Shown here in pieces: positions 1-6,202 of a stretch of 10,389 nucleotides of DNA. Source of the stretch: an uncultured Oscillospiraceae bacterium (GTDB lineage Bacteria; Bacillota; Clostridia; Oscillospirales; Acutalibacteraceae); contig URYX01000048.1 of assembly GCA_900552225.1 (NCBI GenBank), forward strand, positions 1 to 10,389, written 5' to 3'. A program made the translations under genes and the position numbers. Numbering within the stretch: position 1 is the first letter of the stretch; every line of letters begins with the position of its first letter. Under the pieces are notes generated by a model. That model made no database searches and was not told where the DNA came from. It saw nothing but the letters and a program-made list of their open reading frames with translations.

Positions 1-96
1 ATCAAGCAGGGCCAGACTGTCACCGTCACCATCGACGGCTCCGACGAGGACAAGGCGTTTGAGGAGCTGCAGACGCAGTTCCGCGAAAACGCCTGA
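1..96 (+). CDS. ptsH: HPr phosphocarrier protein, C-terminal part (start outside window)
   Basis: Reads from base 1 to a TGA at 94-96, giving the last 31 residues of a protein (IKQGQTVTVT... ending FRENA). The pattern of a short beta strand, then a D/G-S-D-E-D turn, then an amphipathic helix with A-F-E-E-L matches the C-terminal end of HPr-family proteins. HPr carries phosphate from enzyme I to the sugar-specific PTS enzymes in the cytoplasm. The phosphorylated His15 and regulatory Ser46 lie upstream of the window, so a catalytic HPr cannot be told from a regulatory paralogue (Crh-like). The next gene begins like enzyme I, the usual partner in a ptsHI operon, which supports ptsH. The downstream gene is broken, so whether this HPr still has a partner depends on the rest of the genome. 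Confidence 0.75.
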   Translation: MKQGQTVTVTIDGSDEDKAFEELQTQFRENA

Positions 97-106
97 GGAC
101 GCCGCC

Positions 107-337
107 ATGCAGGTATTCTCAGGGTTTCCCATTTCCCAGGGCCTTGCCGCCGGAAAAATCGTCTTTCTCGGCGCGCAGAAGGCCGCCGTCCGGCAGGCAG
201 TCTCCCCGCAGGAGGAACAGCTGCGCTTTGAAAGCGCACAGCGGCAGGCCGTGGACGCGCTCGGCGCGCTCTCGGGCCGGTCGGTGCGCGAGGATGTAAC
301 GCAGGAGATCTTCTCGCGCTTCTGTGTGGGAAAATAG
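107..337 (+). pseudogene. ptsI: Truncated PTS enzyme I (only first 76 residues remain)
   Basis: The start is ATG 107, with GAGGA at 95-99 and 7 bases between, 10 bp after ptsH. Residues 4-21 (FSGFPISQGLAAGKIVFL) match the conserved N-terminus of PEP-protein phosphotransferase (G-x-x-x-S-x-G-x-A-x-G-K), and residues 34-70 look like the first helix of its HPr-binding domain, up to an IF motif at 68-69. The frame then ends at a TAG (335-337). Enzyme I is normally about 540-580 residues, with a catalytic His near 189 and a PEP-binding barrel. None of that follows here, and I find no later enzyme I sequence in any frame before the pseudouridine synthase. The remnant cannot phosphorylate HPr. A palindromic repeat starts within 10 bp of the stop, so the loss looks like a deletion or rearrangement there. 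An assembly join is an alternative. Confidence 0.75.
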
Positions 338-342
338 GACGA

Positions 343-418
343 GGAAACCCCTCCGTCAAAACCTGCGGTTTTGCCACCTCCCTCGTCAGAGGGAGGTTAT
401 GGCAGGCTTTCTGTTTCC
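343..418. repeat. Small palindromic element with two hairpins (MITE/REP-like)
   Basis: A compact element bounded by GGAAAC (343-348) and GTTTCC (413-418), which are inverted repeats of each other. Inside are two perfect hairpins. The first has AAAACC/GGTTTT arms (358-363 and 367-372) around a 3-base loop. The second has CCTCCCTC/GAGGGAGG arms (377-384 and 389-396) around GTCA, plus one further A-T pair. CCTCCGTC (350-357) resembles the start of the second arm. From memory, elements of the form CCTCCGTC-hairpin-CCACCTCCCTC-AGAGGGAGG are scattered in many copies through gut Clostridia genomes; I cannot search for copies here. No T-run follows the second hairpin, so it is a poor intrinsic terminator, though it could still act on RNA from ptsHI. 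It encodes nothing. Confidence 0.65.
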
Positions 419-466
419 GACAGAATATAAGTATACCATATTTTGCCTCAAAGTGCAATGCCCGGC

Positions 467-495
467 TTGCGGAACGGGCGGGAATCGTGTATACT
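467..495 (+). promoter_or_regulatory. SigmaA-type promoter upstream of the rluD-like gene
   Basis: TTGCGG (467-472) and TATACT (490-495) are separated by exactly 17 bp. The -10 box matches 5 of 6 consensus bases and the -35 box has the TTG core. The -10 box is the first hexamer of the downstream tandem repeat, so transcription would start near 501-503, inside repeat unit 1, and place nearly all the array in the 5' leader of the pseudouridine synthase mRNA. The stretch from 338 to 466 between the ptsI remnant and this site holds only the palindromic element and an AT-richer patch (422-448). Confidence 0.5.
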
Positions 496-622
496 GGAGA
501 CAGAAAGACGTGTATACCGGAGACGGGAGCCAAATACACAGGAAACGGAAACCAAATACACCGGAGACGGGAGCCAAATACACAGGAAACGGAAGCAAAA
601 TACACCGGAGACGGGAGCAAAA
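490..622 (+). repeat. Six-unit ~22-bp tandem repeat with alternating A/B units
   Basis: Units start at 490, 513, 535, 557, 579 and 601: one of 23 bp, then five of 22 bp. Units at 513, 557 and 601 (type B) begin TATACC or TACACC and contain GGAGACGGGAG. Units at 535 and 579 (type A) begin TACACAGG and contain GGAAACGGAA. Unit 1 is degenerate. B units differ from each other by one or two bases, A units by two, while adjacent A and B units (535 versus 557) differ at four, so the array grew by duplicating a 44-bp A+B dimer. The plus strand is purine-rich, with GGAG or GGAA in every unit. It has no ATG, and the 22-bp units contain no stop codon in any of the six frames. The last unit ends 39 bp before the ATG of the rluD-like gene. 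Function unknown; a leader RNA element, regulator binding sites or a neutral minisatellite are all possible. Confidence 0.9.
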
Positions 623-661
623 AGGGTGCCGCAGGGTGCGGACAAGGGGCGGGTGCAGAGC

Positions 662-1567
662 ATGGACAGATGGGAATATACCGTTCCGCCGGAGGCGGAC
701 GGCGAGACCGTACAGCAGTTTCTGAGGCGGAGGCAGGGGCTCTCCTGGCGGATGGTGGTGCGGCTGAAGCAGCAGCCCGGCGGGCTGACGGTCAACGGAG
801 TGCTGCGCCGCACGATCGACCCGCTGCGGGCCGGAGAGGTGCTGTGCCTGGCGCTGCCGGAGGATCGGGTGCGCATCGAGGGGGCGGAGCTGCCGCTGCG
901 GGTGGTGTATGAAAACCGGGATCTGCTGGTGGTCGATAAGCCGCCCTATCTCGCGGTGCATCCCTCGGCGGGCAAGCCGGAGCCGACGCTGGCGAATGCC
1001 GTGGTGGCCTATTATGAGCGGGAGGGGGAGCCGCGCTCCTTCCGGCCGGTCAACCGGCTGGACCGCAACACCAGCGGCCTGCTGCTGGCGGCCAAAAATC
1101 CGCACATCGCGTATGCACTGACCGGGGCGGTGCGGAAGGAATACCGGGCAATCGTGCTCGGGCGGCTGGAGGGACACGGTACCATTGACCGGCCGATCCG
1201 CGTGAAGGAGGGCTGCTGCATCACGCGGGAGGTCGGAGAGGGCGGCAAGCCGAGCGTGACGCACTGGGAGACGCTCGGCTGCGACGACGAAATCTCCTAT
1301 CTGCGGGTGGTGATCGACACCGGGCGTACCCATCAGATCCGGGTGCATATGGCGTGGCTCGGGCATCCGCTGTGCGGCGACACCATGTACGGGGAGGATA
1401 CCGTGTACATGCCGCGCCACGCGCTGCATTGCGGCCGCATGGCGCTGACCGAGCCGATGACGGGAGAGGCGCTGTCGCTGACGGCTCCGCTGGCGCAGGA
1501 TATGCGGGAGCTGCTCGAATCACACGGAATTTTTGCGGAAAACACGGAATCTTTCGGAAAAGAATGA
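662..1567 (+). CDS. RluA/RluD-family 23S rRNA pseudouridine synthase
   Basis: A 301-residue enzyme that would isomerise specific uridines to pseudouridine in rRNA (or tRNA). Residues about 14-60 form an S4-like RNA-binding segment, with V-N-G at 44-46. The catalytic core holds NRLDRNTSG at 131-139, with Asp134 as expected catalytic residue, and GRTHQIRVHM at 221-230, the family signature near the C-terminal end. Length is normal. I chose ATG 662 because the protein then begins MDRWEYTVPPEADG, as relatives do; its Shine-Dalgarno (AAGGGG around 644-649) is rather far away. An in-frame GTG at 626 sits 8 bases after GGGAG of the last repeat unit and would add 12 residues. The frame also stays open through the whole repeat array, but that is probably not translated. 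The last 14 residues (HGIFAENTESFGKE) come from a 20-bp duplication. The exact target uridine cannot be told from sequence, so no gene symbol is given. Confidence 0.93.
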   Translation: MDRWEYTVPPEADGETVQQFLRRRQGLSWRMVVRLKQQPGGLTVNGVLRRTIDPLRAGEVLCLALPEDRVRIEGAELPLRVVYENRDLLVVDKPPYLAVHPSAGKPEPTLANAVVAYYEREGEPRSFRPVNRLDRNTSGLLLAAKNPHIAYALTGAVRKEYRAIVLGRLEGHGTIDRPIRVKEGCCITREVGEGGKPSVTHWETLGCDDEISYLRVVIDTGRTHQIRVHMAWLGHPLCGDTMYGEDTVYMPRHALHCGRMALTEPMTGEALSLTAPLAQDMRELLESHGIFAENTESFGKE

Positions 1568-1582
1568 CGTTTTTCTGCAAAA
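1523..1582. repeat. 20-bp imperfect direct duplication and 12-bp inverted repeat at end of rluD-like gene
   Basis: CACGGAAT followed by TTTTGCGGAAAA (1523-1542) is repeated as CACGGAAT followed by CTTTCGGAAAA (1543-1561), forming the last codons and stop of the pseudouridine synthase. In addition TTTTGCGGAAAA (1531-1542) pairs with TTTTCTGCAAAA (1571-1582) with only one G-U pair, giving a 12-bp stem around a 28-base loop. There is no T-run after it, so it is not a classical intrinsic terminator, but it is the only stem I see between this gene and the promoter at 1587. Confidence 0.45.
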
Positions 1583-1586
1583 CGGG

Positions 1587-1615
1587 TTGTATTTTTGCGC
1601 GGAATACGTTATAAT
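1587..1615 (+). promoter_or_regulatory. Strong SigmaA-type promoter of the yicC-remA-gmk operon
   Basis: TTGTAT (1587-1592) and a perfect TATAAT (1610-1615) are 17 bp apart in the 102-bp gap between the rluD-like gene and yicC, in a locally AT-rich stretch unlike the flanking GC-rich genes. Transcription would begin near 1621-1623 and give a leader of about 48 bases before the yicC ATG at 1670. No other comparably placed promoter is seen before the internal site in rsmB, so this one likely drives the housekeeping operon. Confidence 0.7.
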
Positions 1616-1669
1616 TACTATGGTTTTTTATACGGCGGAACGGGTGTGCCGCGAAGGGAGAGGGAGCGT

Positions 1670-2548
1670 ATGGTGCGCAGTATGACGGGCTACGGCCGCT
1701 GCGGGGAGACGGTCGGCGGGTATCACATTACCGTCGAGCTTCGCTCGGTCAATCACCGGTATTTTGAATATTCCTCCCGACTTCCGCGGGCCTACGGCTT
1801 TTTGGATGACAAGCTCAAGACGTTTTTCCAAAGCCGCGTGGCGCGCGGAAAGCTGGATGTCGGGGTATGGATTGAGGCAGAGGAGGCGGCGGCCGATACC
1901 GTCGAGGTGCGGTACGGAACCGCGGAGGCCTATCTCAGGGCCCTGTATGAGCTGCGGGACCGCTATCAGCTGCGGGACGATATTTCGGTGATGGCGCTGG
2001 CGCGTGAGCCGGAGGTGCTGGCGGTCAGCGCCGCGGAGACGGACGAGGAGGCCCTGTGGCAGGCGGTGCAGACCGTGGCAGCGGAGGCGCTCGACCGGTT
2101 TGTCCGGATGCGGGAGACCGAGGGTGAGCGGCTGCGCGAGGATGTGCTGCTGCGCCGCGAGACCATTCTGCGCGATGTGGCGCGGATCGAGGAGCGCTCG
2201 CCGCAGACGGTGCGCGAGCATATGCAGAAGGTGGAGGCGCGGATGCGCGAGCTGCTGGACGGGGCCGCGGTGGATGAGCAGCGGCTGCTGACCGAGGCGG
2301 CGATTTACGCCGACCGGATCGCGGTGGCGGAGGAGACGGTGCGGCTGCGCAGTCATCTGGATCAGCTGCAGACCATGCTGGACGGGGACGAGGCGGTCGG
2401 CCGCAAGCTGGATTTCCTGGTGCAGGAGATCAACCGTGAGGCCAACACCATCGGCTCCAAATGCCAGGACGCGGAGCTTGCGCGCACCGTGGTGAATATG
2501 AAGGCGGAGATCGAAAAGATCCGGGAACAGATTCAGAATTTGGAATGA
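1670..2548 (+). CDS. yicC: YicC/YloC family endoribonuclease-like protein
   Basis: A 292-residue protein of the YicC family, cytoplasmic stress-linked proteins shown in E. coli and B. subtilis to act as endoribonucleases. It begins MVRSMTGYGR, matching the near-universal family start, and has LRSVNHRYFE at 24-33 in the N-terminal YicC domain. The DUF1732 C-terminal domain shows GRKLDFL at 244-250 and REANTIGSK at 256-264, and the protein ends in a charged helix (EIEKIREQIQNLE). Length is typical. I chose ATG 1670 over upstream in-frame starts because GGGAG at 1656-1660 lies 9 bases before it and it gives the family N-terminus. It is the first gene of the operon, 54 bp after the perfect -10 box and 13 bp before remA, the same pairing as in B. 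subtilis. Confidence 0.95.
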   Translation: MVRSMTGYGRCGETVGGYHITVELRSVNHRYFEYSSRLPRAYGFLDDKLKTFFQSRVARGKLDVGVWIEAEEAAADTVEVRYGTAEAYLRALYELRDRYQLRDDISVMALAREPEVLAVSAAETDEEALWQAVQTVAAEALDRFVRMRETEGERLREDVLLRRETILRDVARIEERSPQTVREHMQKVEARMRELLDGAAVDEQRLLTEAAIYADRIAVAEETVRLRSHLDQLQTMLDGDEAVGRKLDFLVQEINREANTIGSKCQDAELARTVVNMKAEIEKIREQIQNLE

Positions 2549-2561
2549 GGGGCGCAGCGGA

Positions 2562-2831
2562 ATGAAGTTGATTAACATCGGATTCGGAAATATGGTGTCC
2601 GCCAACCGTTTGATTGCGATCGTCAGCCCGGATTCCGCACCGATCAAGCGGATCGTGCAGGATGCCAAGGACCGCGGGATGCTGGTGGATGCGACCTACG
2701 GCCGGCGCACGCGGGCGGTGCTGATGATGGACAGTGACCATGTGATTCTCTCGGCGGTGCAGCCGGAGACGGTGGCCAACCGGTTCACGGAGAAGGACGG
2801 AGAGACCGGGGAGGAACCGGAGGACGCATGA
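2562..2831 (+). CDS. remA: RemA/DUF370 DNA-binding regulator
   Basis: An 89-residue small protein of the RemA (YlzA, DUF370) family. In B. subtilis RemA is an oligomeric, ring-forming DNA-binding protein that activates biofilm matrix and osmoprotection genes; its role in Clostridia is largely inferred. The start MKLINIGFGNMVSANRLIAI and the central GRRTRAVLMMDSDHVILSA (47-65) are strongly family-like, and the arginine-rich 48-51 stretch fits DNA binding. The acidic C-terminal tail after about residue 77 is a small extension. GAGGGG (2546-2551) precedes the ATG. The stop overlaps the start of gmk as ATGA (2828-2831), so the two are probably translationally coupled. The position between yicC and gmk is conserved in Bacillota and supports the call. 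Confidence 0.93.
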   Translation: MKLINIGFGNMVSANRLIAIVSPDSAPIKRIVQDAKDRGMLVDATYGRRTRAVLMMDSDHVILSAVQPETVANRFTEKDGETGEEPEDA

Positions 2832-3397
2832 GCAAGGGATTGTTGGTGATTTATTCGGGGCCGTCCGGCTGCGGCAAGGGGACGGTGCTGAAAAAGGTGC
2901 TGGAGCGTCGGCCGGAGGCGATTCTTTCGGTCTCGGTGACGACCCGTGCGCCGCGCACGGGAGAGCGGGACGGGGTGGAATATTTCTTCCGTACCCGCGA
3001 GGAGTTTGAACGGATGCTGCGGGAGGATGCCTTCCTGGAGCATGCGGAATATGCCGGCAACTGCTACGGAACGCCCAAACGGTGGGTGGAGGAGCAGCGG
3101 GAGGCCGGGCGGACGGTGTTTCTGGAGATTGAGGTACACGGCGGCTGTGCCGTGATGGACCGCTGTCCGGAGGCGGTGTCTGTTTTTCTGGAGCCTCCGT
3201 CGCTCGAGGAGCTGGAGCACCGGCTGCGCGGGCGCGGGACGGAGGATGAGGCCGTGATCGGCCGGCGGATGGATGCCGCGCGCTGGGAGCTGGAGCAGAA
3301 GCGCCGCTATCGGTATCACATCATCAACGACACGCCGGAGGCGGCCGCGGAGCGCATCTGCGCGATTCTGGATGCCGAGGCCGCGGCGCGGGACTGA
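2828..3397 (+). CDS. gmk: Guanylate kinase
   Basis: A 189-residue cytoplasmic enzyme that converts GMP plus ATP to GDP plus ADP, essential for GTP and ppGpp supply. The P-loop is GPSGCGKGT at 11-19. The GMP-binding region contains SVSVTTRAPRTGERDGVEY at 34-52, then EHAEYAGNCYGTP at 71-83, and LEIEVHGG at 99-106 stands where most relatives have LEIDVQG, so the acidic residue is kept as Glu and Gln is His. The lid region has RGRGTED at 135-141 and RRMDAARWE at 146-154. Near the end, YHIINDT (163-169) matches the usual YxxVxND. All catalytic elements look intact and length is normal. Its ATG overlaps the remA stop; the next gene follows after 57 bp. Confidence 0.97.
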   Translation: MSKGLLVIYSGPSGCGKGTVLKKVLERRPEAILSVSVTTRAPRTGERDGVEYFFRTREEFERMLREDAFLEHAEYAGNCYGTPKRWVEEQREAGRTVFLEIEVHGGCAVMDRCPEAVSVFLEPPSLEELEHRLRGRGTEDEAVIGRRMDAARWELEQKRRYRYHIINDTPEAAAERICAILDAEAAARD

Positions 3398-3440
3398 GCG
3401 TCGGCGGAGCAGGCTTTGTTCGGTAAATTTATCAAGCATC

Positions 3441-3446
3441 GGGAGG
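3441..3446 (+). promoter_or_regulatory. Ribosome binding site deciding the rpoZ start
   Basis: GGGAGG lies 8 bases before ATG 3455. The frame is open further upstream to a TTG at 3416, but that start has no comparable site, and the omega family begins at the ATG (MLRPTDIEKL). Confidence 0.8.
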
Positions 3447-3454
3447 AAATAACA

Positions 3455-3691
3455 ATGCTGAGACCTACGGATATTGAGAAGCTGAAGGGCAACAAGAGCC
3501 GCTATGCGGTGGTGGTGGGTGTCGCCAAGCTGGCACGCGAGATCGCGGAGAAGGCGGAGCAGGACGGTGTGATTCTGCTGGAGAAGCCGGTCAGCATGGC
3601 CGTGAAGGAGCTGACGGACGGCGATTACCGGATCATGATGCCGGAGGAGGAGCCGAAGGATTCGGCGGACGGGACGGCGGCCGCGCAGTAA
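3455..3691 (+). CDS. rpoZ: DNA-directed RNA polymerase omega subunit
   Basis: A 78-residue protein that binds the beta-prime subunit and helps assemble and stabilise RNA polymerase. The family pattern is clear: MLRPTDIEKL at the start, then SRYAVVVGVAKLAREI (15-30), in place of the usual SkYxLVxxxAKRAR with a Leu for the Arg of the AKRAR motif, and KPVSMAVKEL (44-53) before the acidic tail. The tail after about residue 60 (PEEEPKDSADGTAAAQ) is low complexity and typical for the group. Its place right after gmk is conserved in Bacillota. In B. subtilis coaBC follows; here priA follows after only 42 bp. Confidence 0.95.
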   Translation: MLRPTDIEKLKGNKSRYAVVVGVAKLAREIAEKAEQDGVILLEKPVSMAVKELTDGDYRIMMPEEEPKDSADGTAAAQ

Positions 3692-3733
3692 GCGGTCCGG
3701 TGGCCCGTCCGGAGGACGAGAGGAGGAAGCGCG

Positions 3734-6187
3734 GTGATTCTGCCCGAAATTGTGCAAGTGGCGGTGGAACAGACCGCGTTTCATTTTGATAAGCTCTACA
3801 GCTATCTGTGGCCGGAATCGCTCGGGACACCGCAGCGCGGCTGCCGGGTGCTGGTGCCGTTCGGCGGGGGCAACCGCCGGCGGCAGGCGGTGGTGATGGC
3901 CTGCGGGCAGAGCGACGCGGCGCCGGACCGGCTCAAGCCGATTCTCCGCCGCCTGGACGAGGAGCCGCTGTTTACGGAGGAAATGCTGGAGCTGGCGCTG
4001 TGGATGAAGGAGCGCACGTTCTGTACCGTATTCGAGGCGCTGCAGGCGATGCTGCCGCCGGGACTGTATCTGAAGGTGCGGCCGCTGTATGCGCCGGCGG
4101 ATCCGGCCGGAGAGGCGGATGTGTCGTCTCTCACCGAGGAGGAGCGGCAGGTGCTGGCGGCGGCCCGGGAGCATCCGGACGGGATGACGCGGGAGGCTAT
4201 GCTGAAGCAGGCGGGGCTTTCCGCCGACCATCCGGCGCCGGAGCGGCTGCTGAAAAAGGGATGGTTTGTGCGGGTGGAGGAGACCTCCCGCCTGCACGGG
4301 GATGCCACCATCCGCATGGTGCGGCCCGCGCGGGAGGCGGAGGAGGACATCTCCTCCGTGAAGCTGTCCGAAAAGCAGAAGCAGGTCATGACGCTGCTGC
4401 AGGAGGTGGGCTGTGCCTCGGTCAAGGAGCTTTGCTATTTTTGCTCGGTGACCGTGTCGGTGGTGACGGCGCTGCAGAAGAAGGGCCTGGTGGTATGCTA
4501 TGACGCGGAGGTGCTGCGCTCTCCGGTATCCGGGGAGGAGGCGCCGCCGCTGACGCCGACGGTGCTCAATGAGGAGCAGGAGCGGGCATATGAGGGACTG
4601 CGGGGGCTGCTCTGCTCCGGCAAGCCGGCGGCGGCGCTGCTGTACGGTGTGACCGGGAGCGGTAAGACCCAGGTCTATATGAATCTGATTGACGAGACGC
4701 TGCGGCAGGGACGGCAGGCGCTGGTGCTGGTGCCGGAAATCTCCCTGACCCCGCAGCTCCTTTCCATTTTTGTGAGGCGGTACGGGCGGCGTGTGGCGGT
4801 GCTGCACAGCGGACTGTCCATCGGAGAGCGGATGGACGAGTGGAAGCGCATCTGGCGCGGAGAGGCCTCGATTGCGGTCGGTACGCGGTCGGCGGTGTTC
4901 GCCCCGTTCACAAGGCTCGGGCTGCTGGTCATGGACGAGGAGCAGGAGCATACCTATAAATCGGAAAATGCACCGCGCTACCATGCGCGGGATGTGGCAC
5001 GCTTTCGCTGCGCGCGGCAGGGGGCCTTGCTGCTGCTGGCCTCCGCGACGCCGTCGGTGGAGACCTACCGCTATGCGCAGAGCGGGCGCTATGCCCTGTA
5101 TACGCTGACCTCCCGCTACGGCGAGGCGCGGCTGCCGCGGGTGCAGGTGGTGGATATGCGGGAGCAGCTGCCCGGCGGAGTCATCAGCGAGCCGCTGCGG
5201 GAGGAGATCGAGCAGTGCCTGACCGACGGGCGGCAGGCCATCCTGCTGCTCAACCGCCGCGGGTACCACACCTTTGTCTCCTGCCGCTCCTGCGGTCACG
5301 TGATTACCTGCCCGTACTGCAGCATTTCCATGACCTATCACAGCGCCAATGCACAGCTGATCTGCCATTACTGCGGGCATATGTGCGACCCGGTGCGGGT
5401 GTGCCCGGAGTGCGGCTCGGACAAGCTCCGGTATTCCGGACTCGGGACGCAGCGGGTGGAGGAGGAGCTGCACGAGCGGTTCCCGACGGCGCGGATTCTG
5501 CGTATGGATGCGGATACGACCATGTCCAAGCTCTCGTATGAGCAGAAATTCGGCGCCTTCAGCCGCGGAGAATACGATATCATGATCGGGACGCAGATGG
5601 TGGCCAAGGGACTGGATTTTCCGAAGGTGCGGCTGGTCGGCGTCCTGTCGGCGGATCAGTCGCTGTACGGAGACGATTTCCGCTGCTACGAGACGACGTT
5701 TTCGCTGCTGACGCAGGTCATCGGCCGGGCGGGGCGCAAGGAGTCGGACGGACTGGCGGTGATTCAGACCTACACGCCGGAAAATTACGTCATCGGACTG
5801 GCGGCCCGGCAGGACTATACGGCGTTTTTTGAAACGGAAATTGCCGCCCGCCGCATGATGAAATATCCTCCCTATACCGATCTGTGCCAGTTCGGGTTTG
5901 TCGCGGCGCGGGAGGAGGAGGCGCGGGAGGGAGCCCGGCGGTTTCTGACTCTGTGCCGGCAGCTGCTGCGCGACCGGTTCCCGGGAATTCCCGTGATTGC
6001 GCTTGACCCGACGGCGGCGGTGCCGCTGCGGGTAGCGGGCAAATACCGCTATAAGCTGCTGATCAAGACGGTGGCGAATGCGCGGGCCCGGCAGTGGATG
6101 GCGGCGGCGCTGACGGCATTTTGCCGGCAGGCCGAGAATAAGAATATAACGGTGTTTGCGGATATCAATCCGGCATCGATGCTGTAA
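3734..6187 (+). CDS. priA: Primosomal replication restart helicase PriA
   Basis: An 817-residue superfamily 2 DNA helicase that recognises stalled forks and reloads the replicative helicase. It starts at GTG 3734, 8 bases after GAGGAGG-type sequence (3719-3726). The N-terminal 3'-DNA-binding domain (about 1-105, LPxxxVAV-type strand then F-Y-Y/W pattern) is followed by a winged-helix-like region. Walker A is GVTGSGKT at 305-312. Motif II reads DEEQ at 401-404 where most PriA have DEEH. SATPS at 437-441 is motif III, and GRAGR at 664-668 is motif VI. Eight cysteines (517, 520, 526, 529, 544, 547, 557, 560) form the two zinc sites, with NRRG at 507-510 just before them. Length is normal (B. subtilis about 805). 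The only oddity is the Gln in motif II; the rest looks fully active. Def follows after 15 bp. Confidence 0.97.
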   Translation: MILPEIVQVAVEQTAFHFDKLYSYLWPESLGTPQRGCRVLVPFGGGNRRRQAVVMACGQSDAAPDRLKPILRRLDEEPLFTEEMLELALWMKERTFCTVFEALQAMLPPGLYLKVRPLYAPADPAGEADVSSLTEEERQVLAAAREHPDGMTREAMLKQAGLSADHPAPERLLKKGWFVRVEETSRLHGDATIRMVRPAREAEEDISSVKLSEKQKQVMTLLQEVGCASVKELCYFCSVTVSVVTALQKKGLVVCYDAEVLRSPVSGEEAPPLTPTVLNEEQERAYEGLRGLLCSGKPAAALLYGVTGSGKTQVYMNLIDETLRQGRQALVLVPEISLTPQLLSIFVRRYGRRVAVLHSGLSIGERMDEWKRIWRGEASIAVGTRSAVFAPFTRLGLLVMDEEQEHTYKSENAPRYHARDVARFRCARQGALLLLASATPSVETYRYAQSGRYALYTLTSRYGEARLPRVQVVDMREQLPGGVISEPLREEIEQCLTDGRQAILLLNRRGYHTFVSCRSCGHVITCPYCSISMTYHSANAQLICHYCGHMCDPVRVCPECGSDKLRYSGLGTQRVEEELHERFPTARILRMDADTTMSKLSYEQKFGAFSRGEYDIMIGTQMVAKGLDFPKVRLVGVLSADQSLYGDDFRCYETTFSLLTQVIGRAGRKESDGLAVIQTYTPENYVIGLAARQDYTAFFETEIAARRMMKYPPYTDLCQFGFVAAREEEAREGARRFLTLCRQLLRDRFPGIPVIALDPTAAVPLRVAGKYRYKLLIKTVANARARQWMAAALTAFCRQAENKNITVFADINPASML

Positions 6188-6202
6188 AGGAGAGAGAAGC
6201 CG

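Noticed and set aside
377..396. The second hairpin as an intrinsic terminator for ptsHI
   Set aside because: The 8-bp GC-rich stem is good but it is not followed by a T-run. It fits better as part of the palindromic element.
490..622. The array as a CRISPR
   Set aside because: Units are contiguous, about 22 bp, with no unique spacers and no cas genes nearby. It is a tandem repeat.
324..725. Plus-strand frame reading through the tandem repeats and into the rluD-like gene
   Set aside because: The repeats have no stop in any frame, so frames are open by composition. The product is repetitive, has no ribosome site, and the other part overlaps the real gene.
487..912. A second plus-strand frame of 141 codons through the same array
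   Set aside because: Same reason: low-complexity product, overlapping the pseudouridine synthase out of frame, no conserved motif.
386..1429. A 347-codon minus-strand frame opposite the rluD-like gene
   Set aside because: Its product is His/Arg/Pro-rich with no family features, a GC-rich shadow of the conserved sense gene.
1620..1685. A 21-codon leader peptide starting at ATG 1620 and overlapping the yicC start
   Set aside because: The ATG sits at about the predicted transcription start and has no ribosome site. No regulatory codon run or attenuator stem follows.
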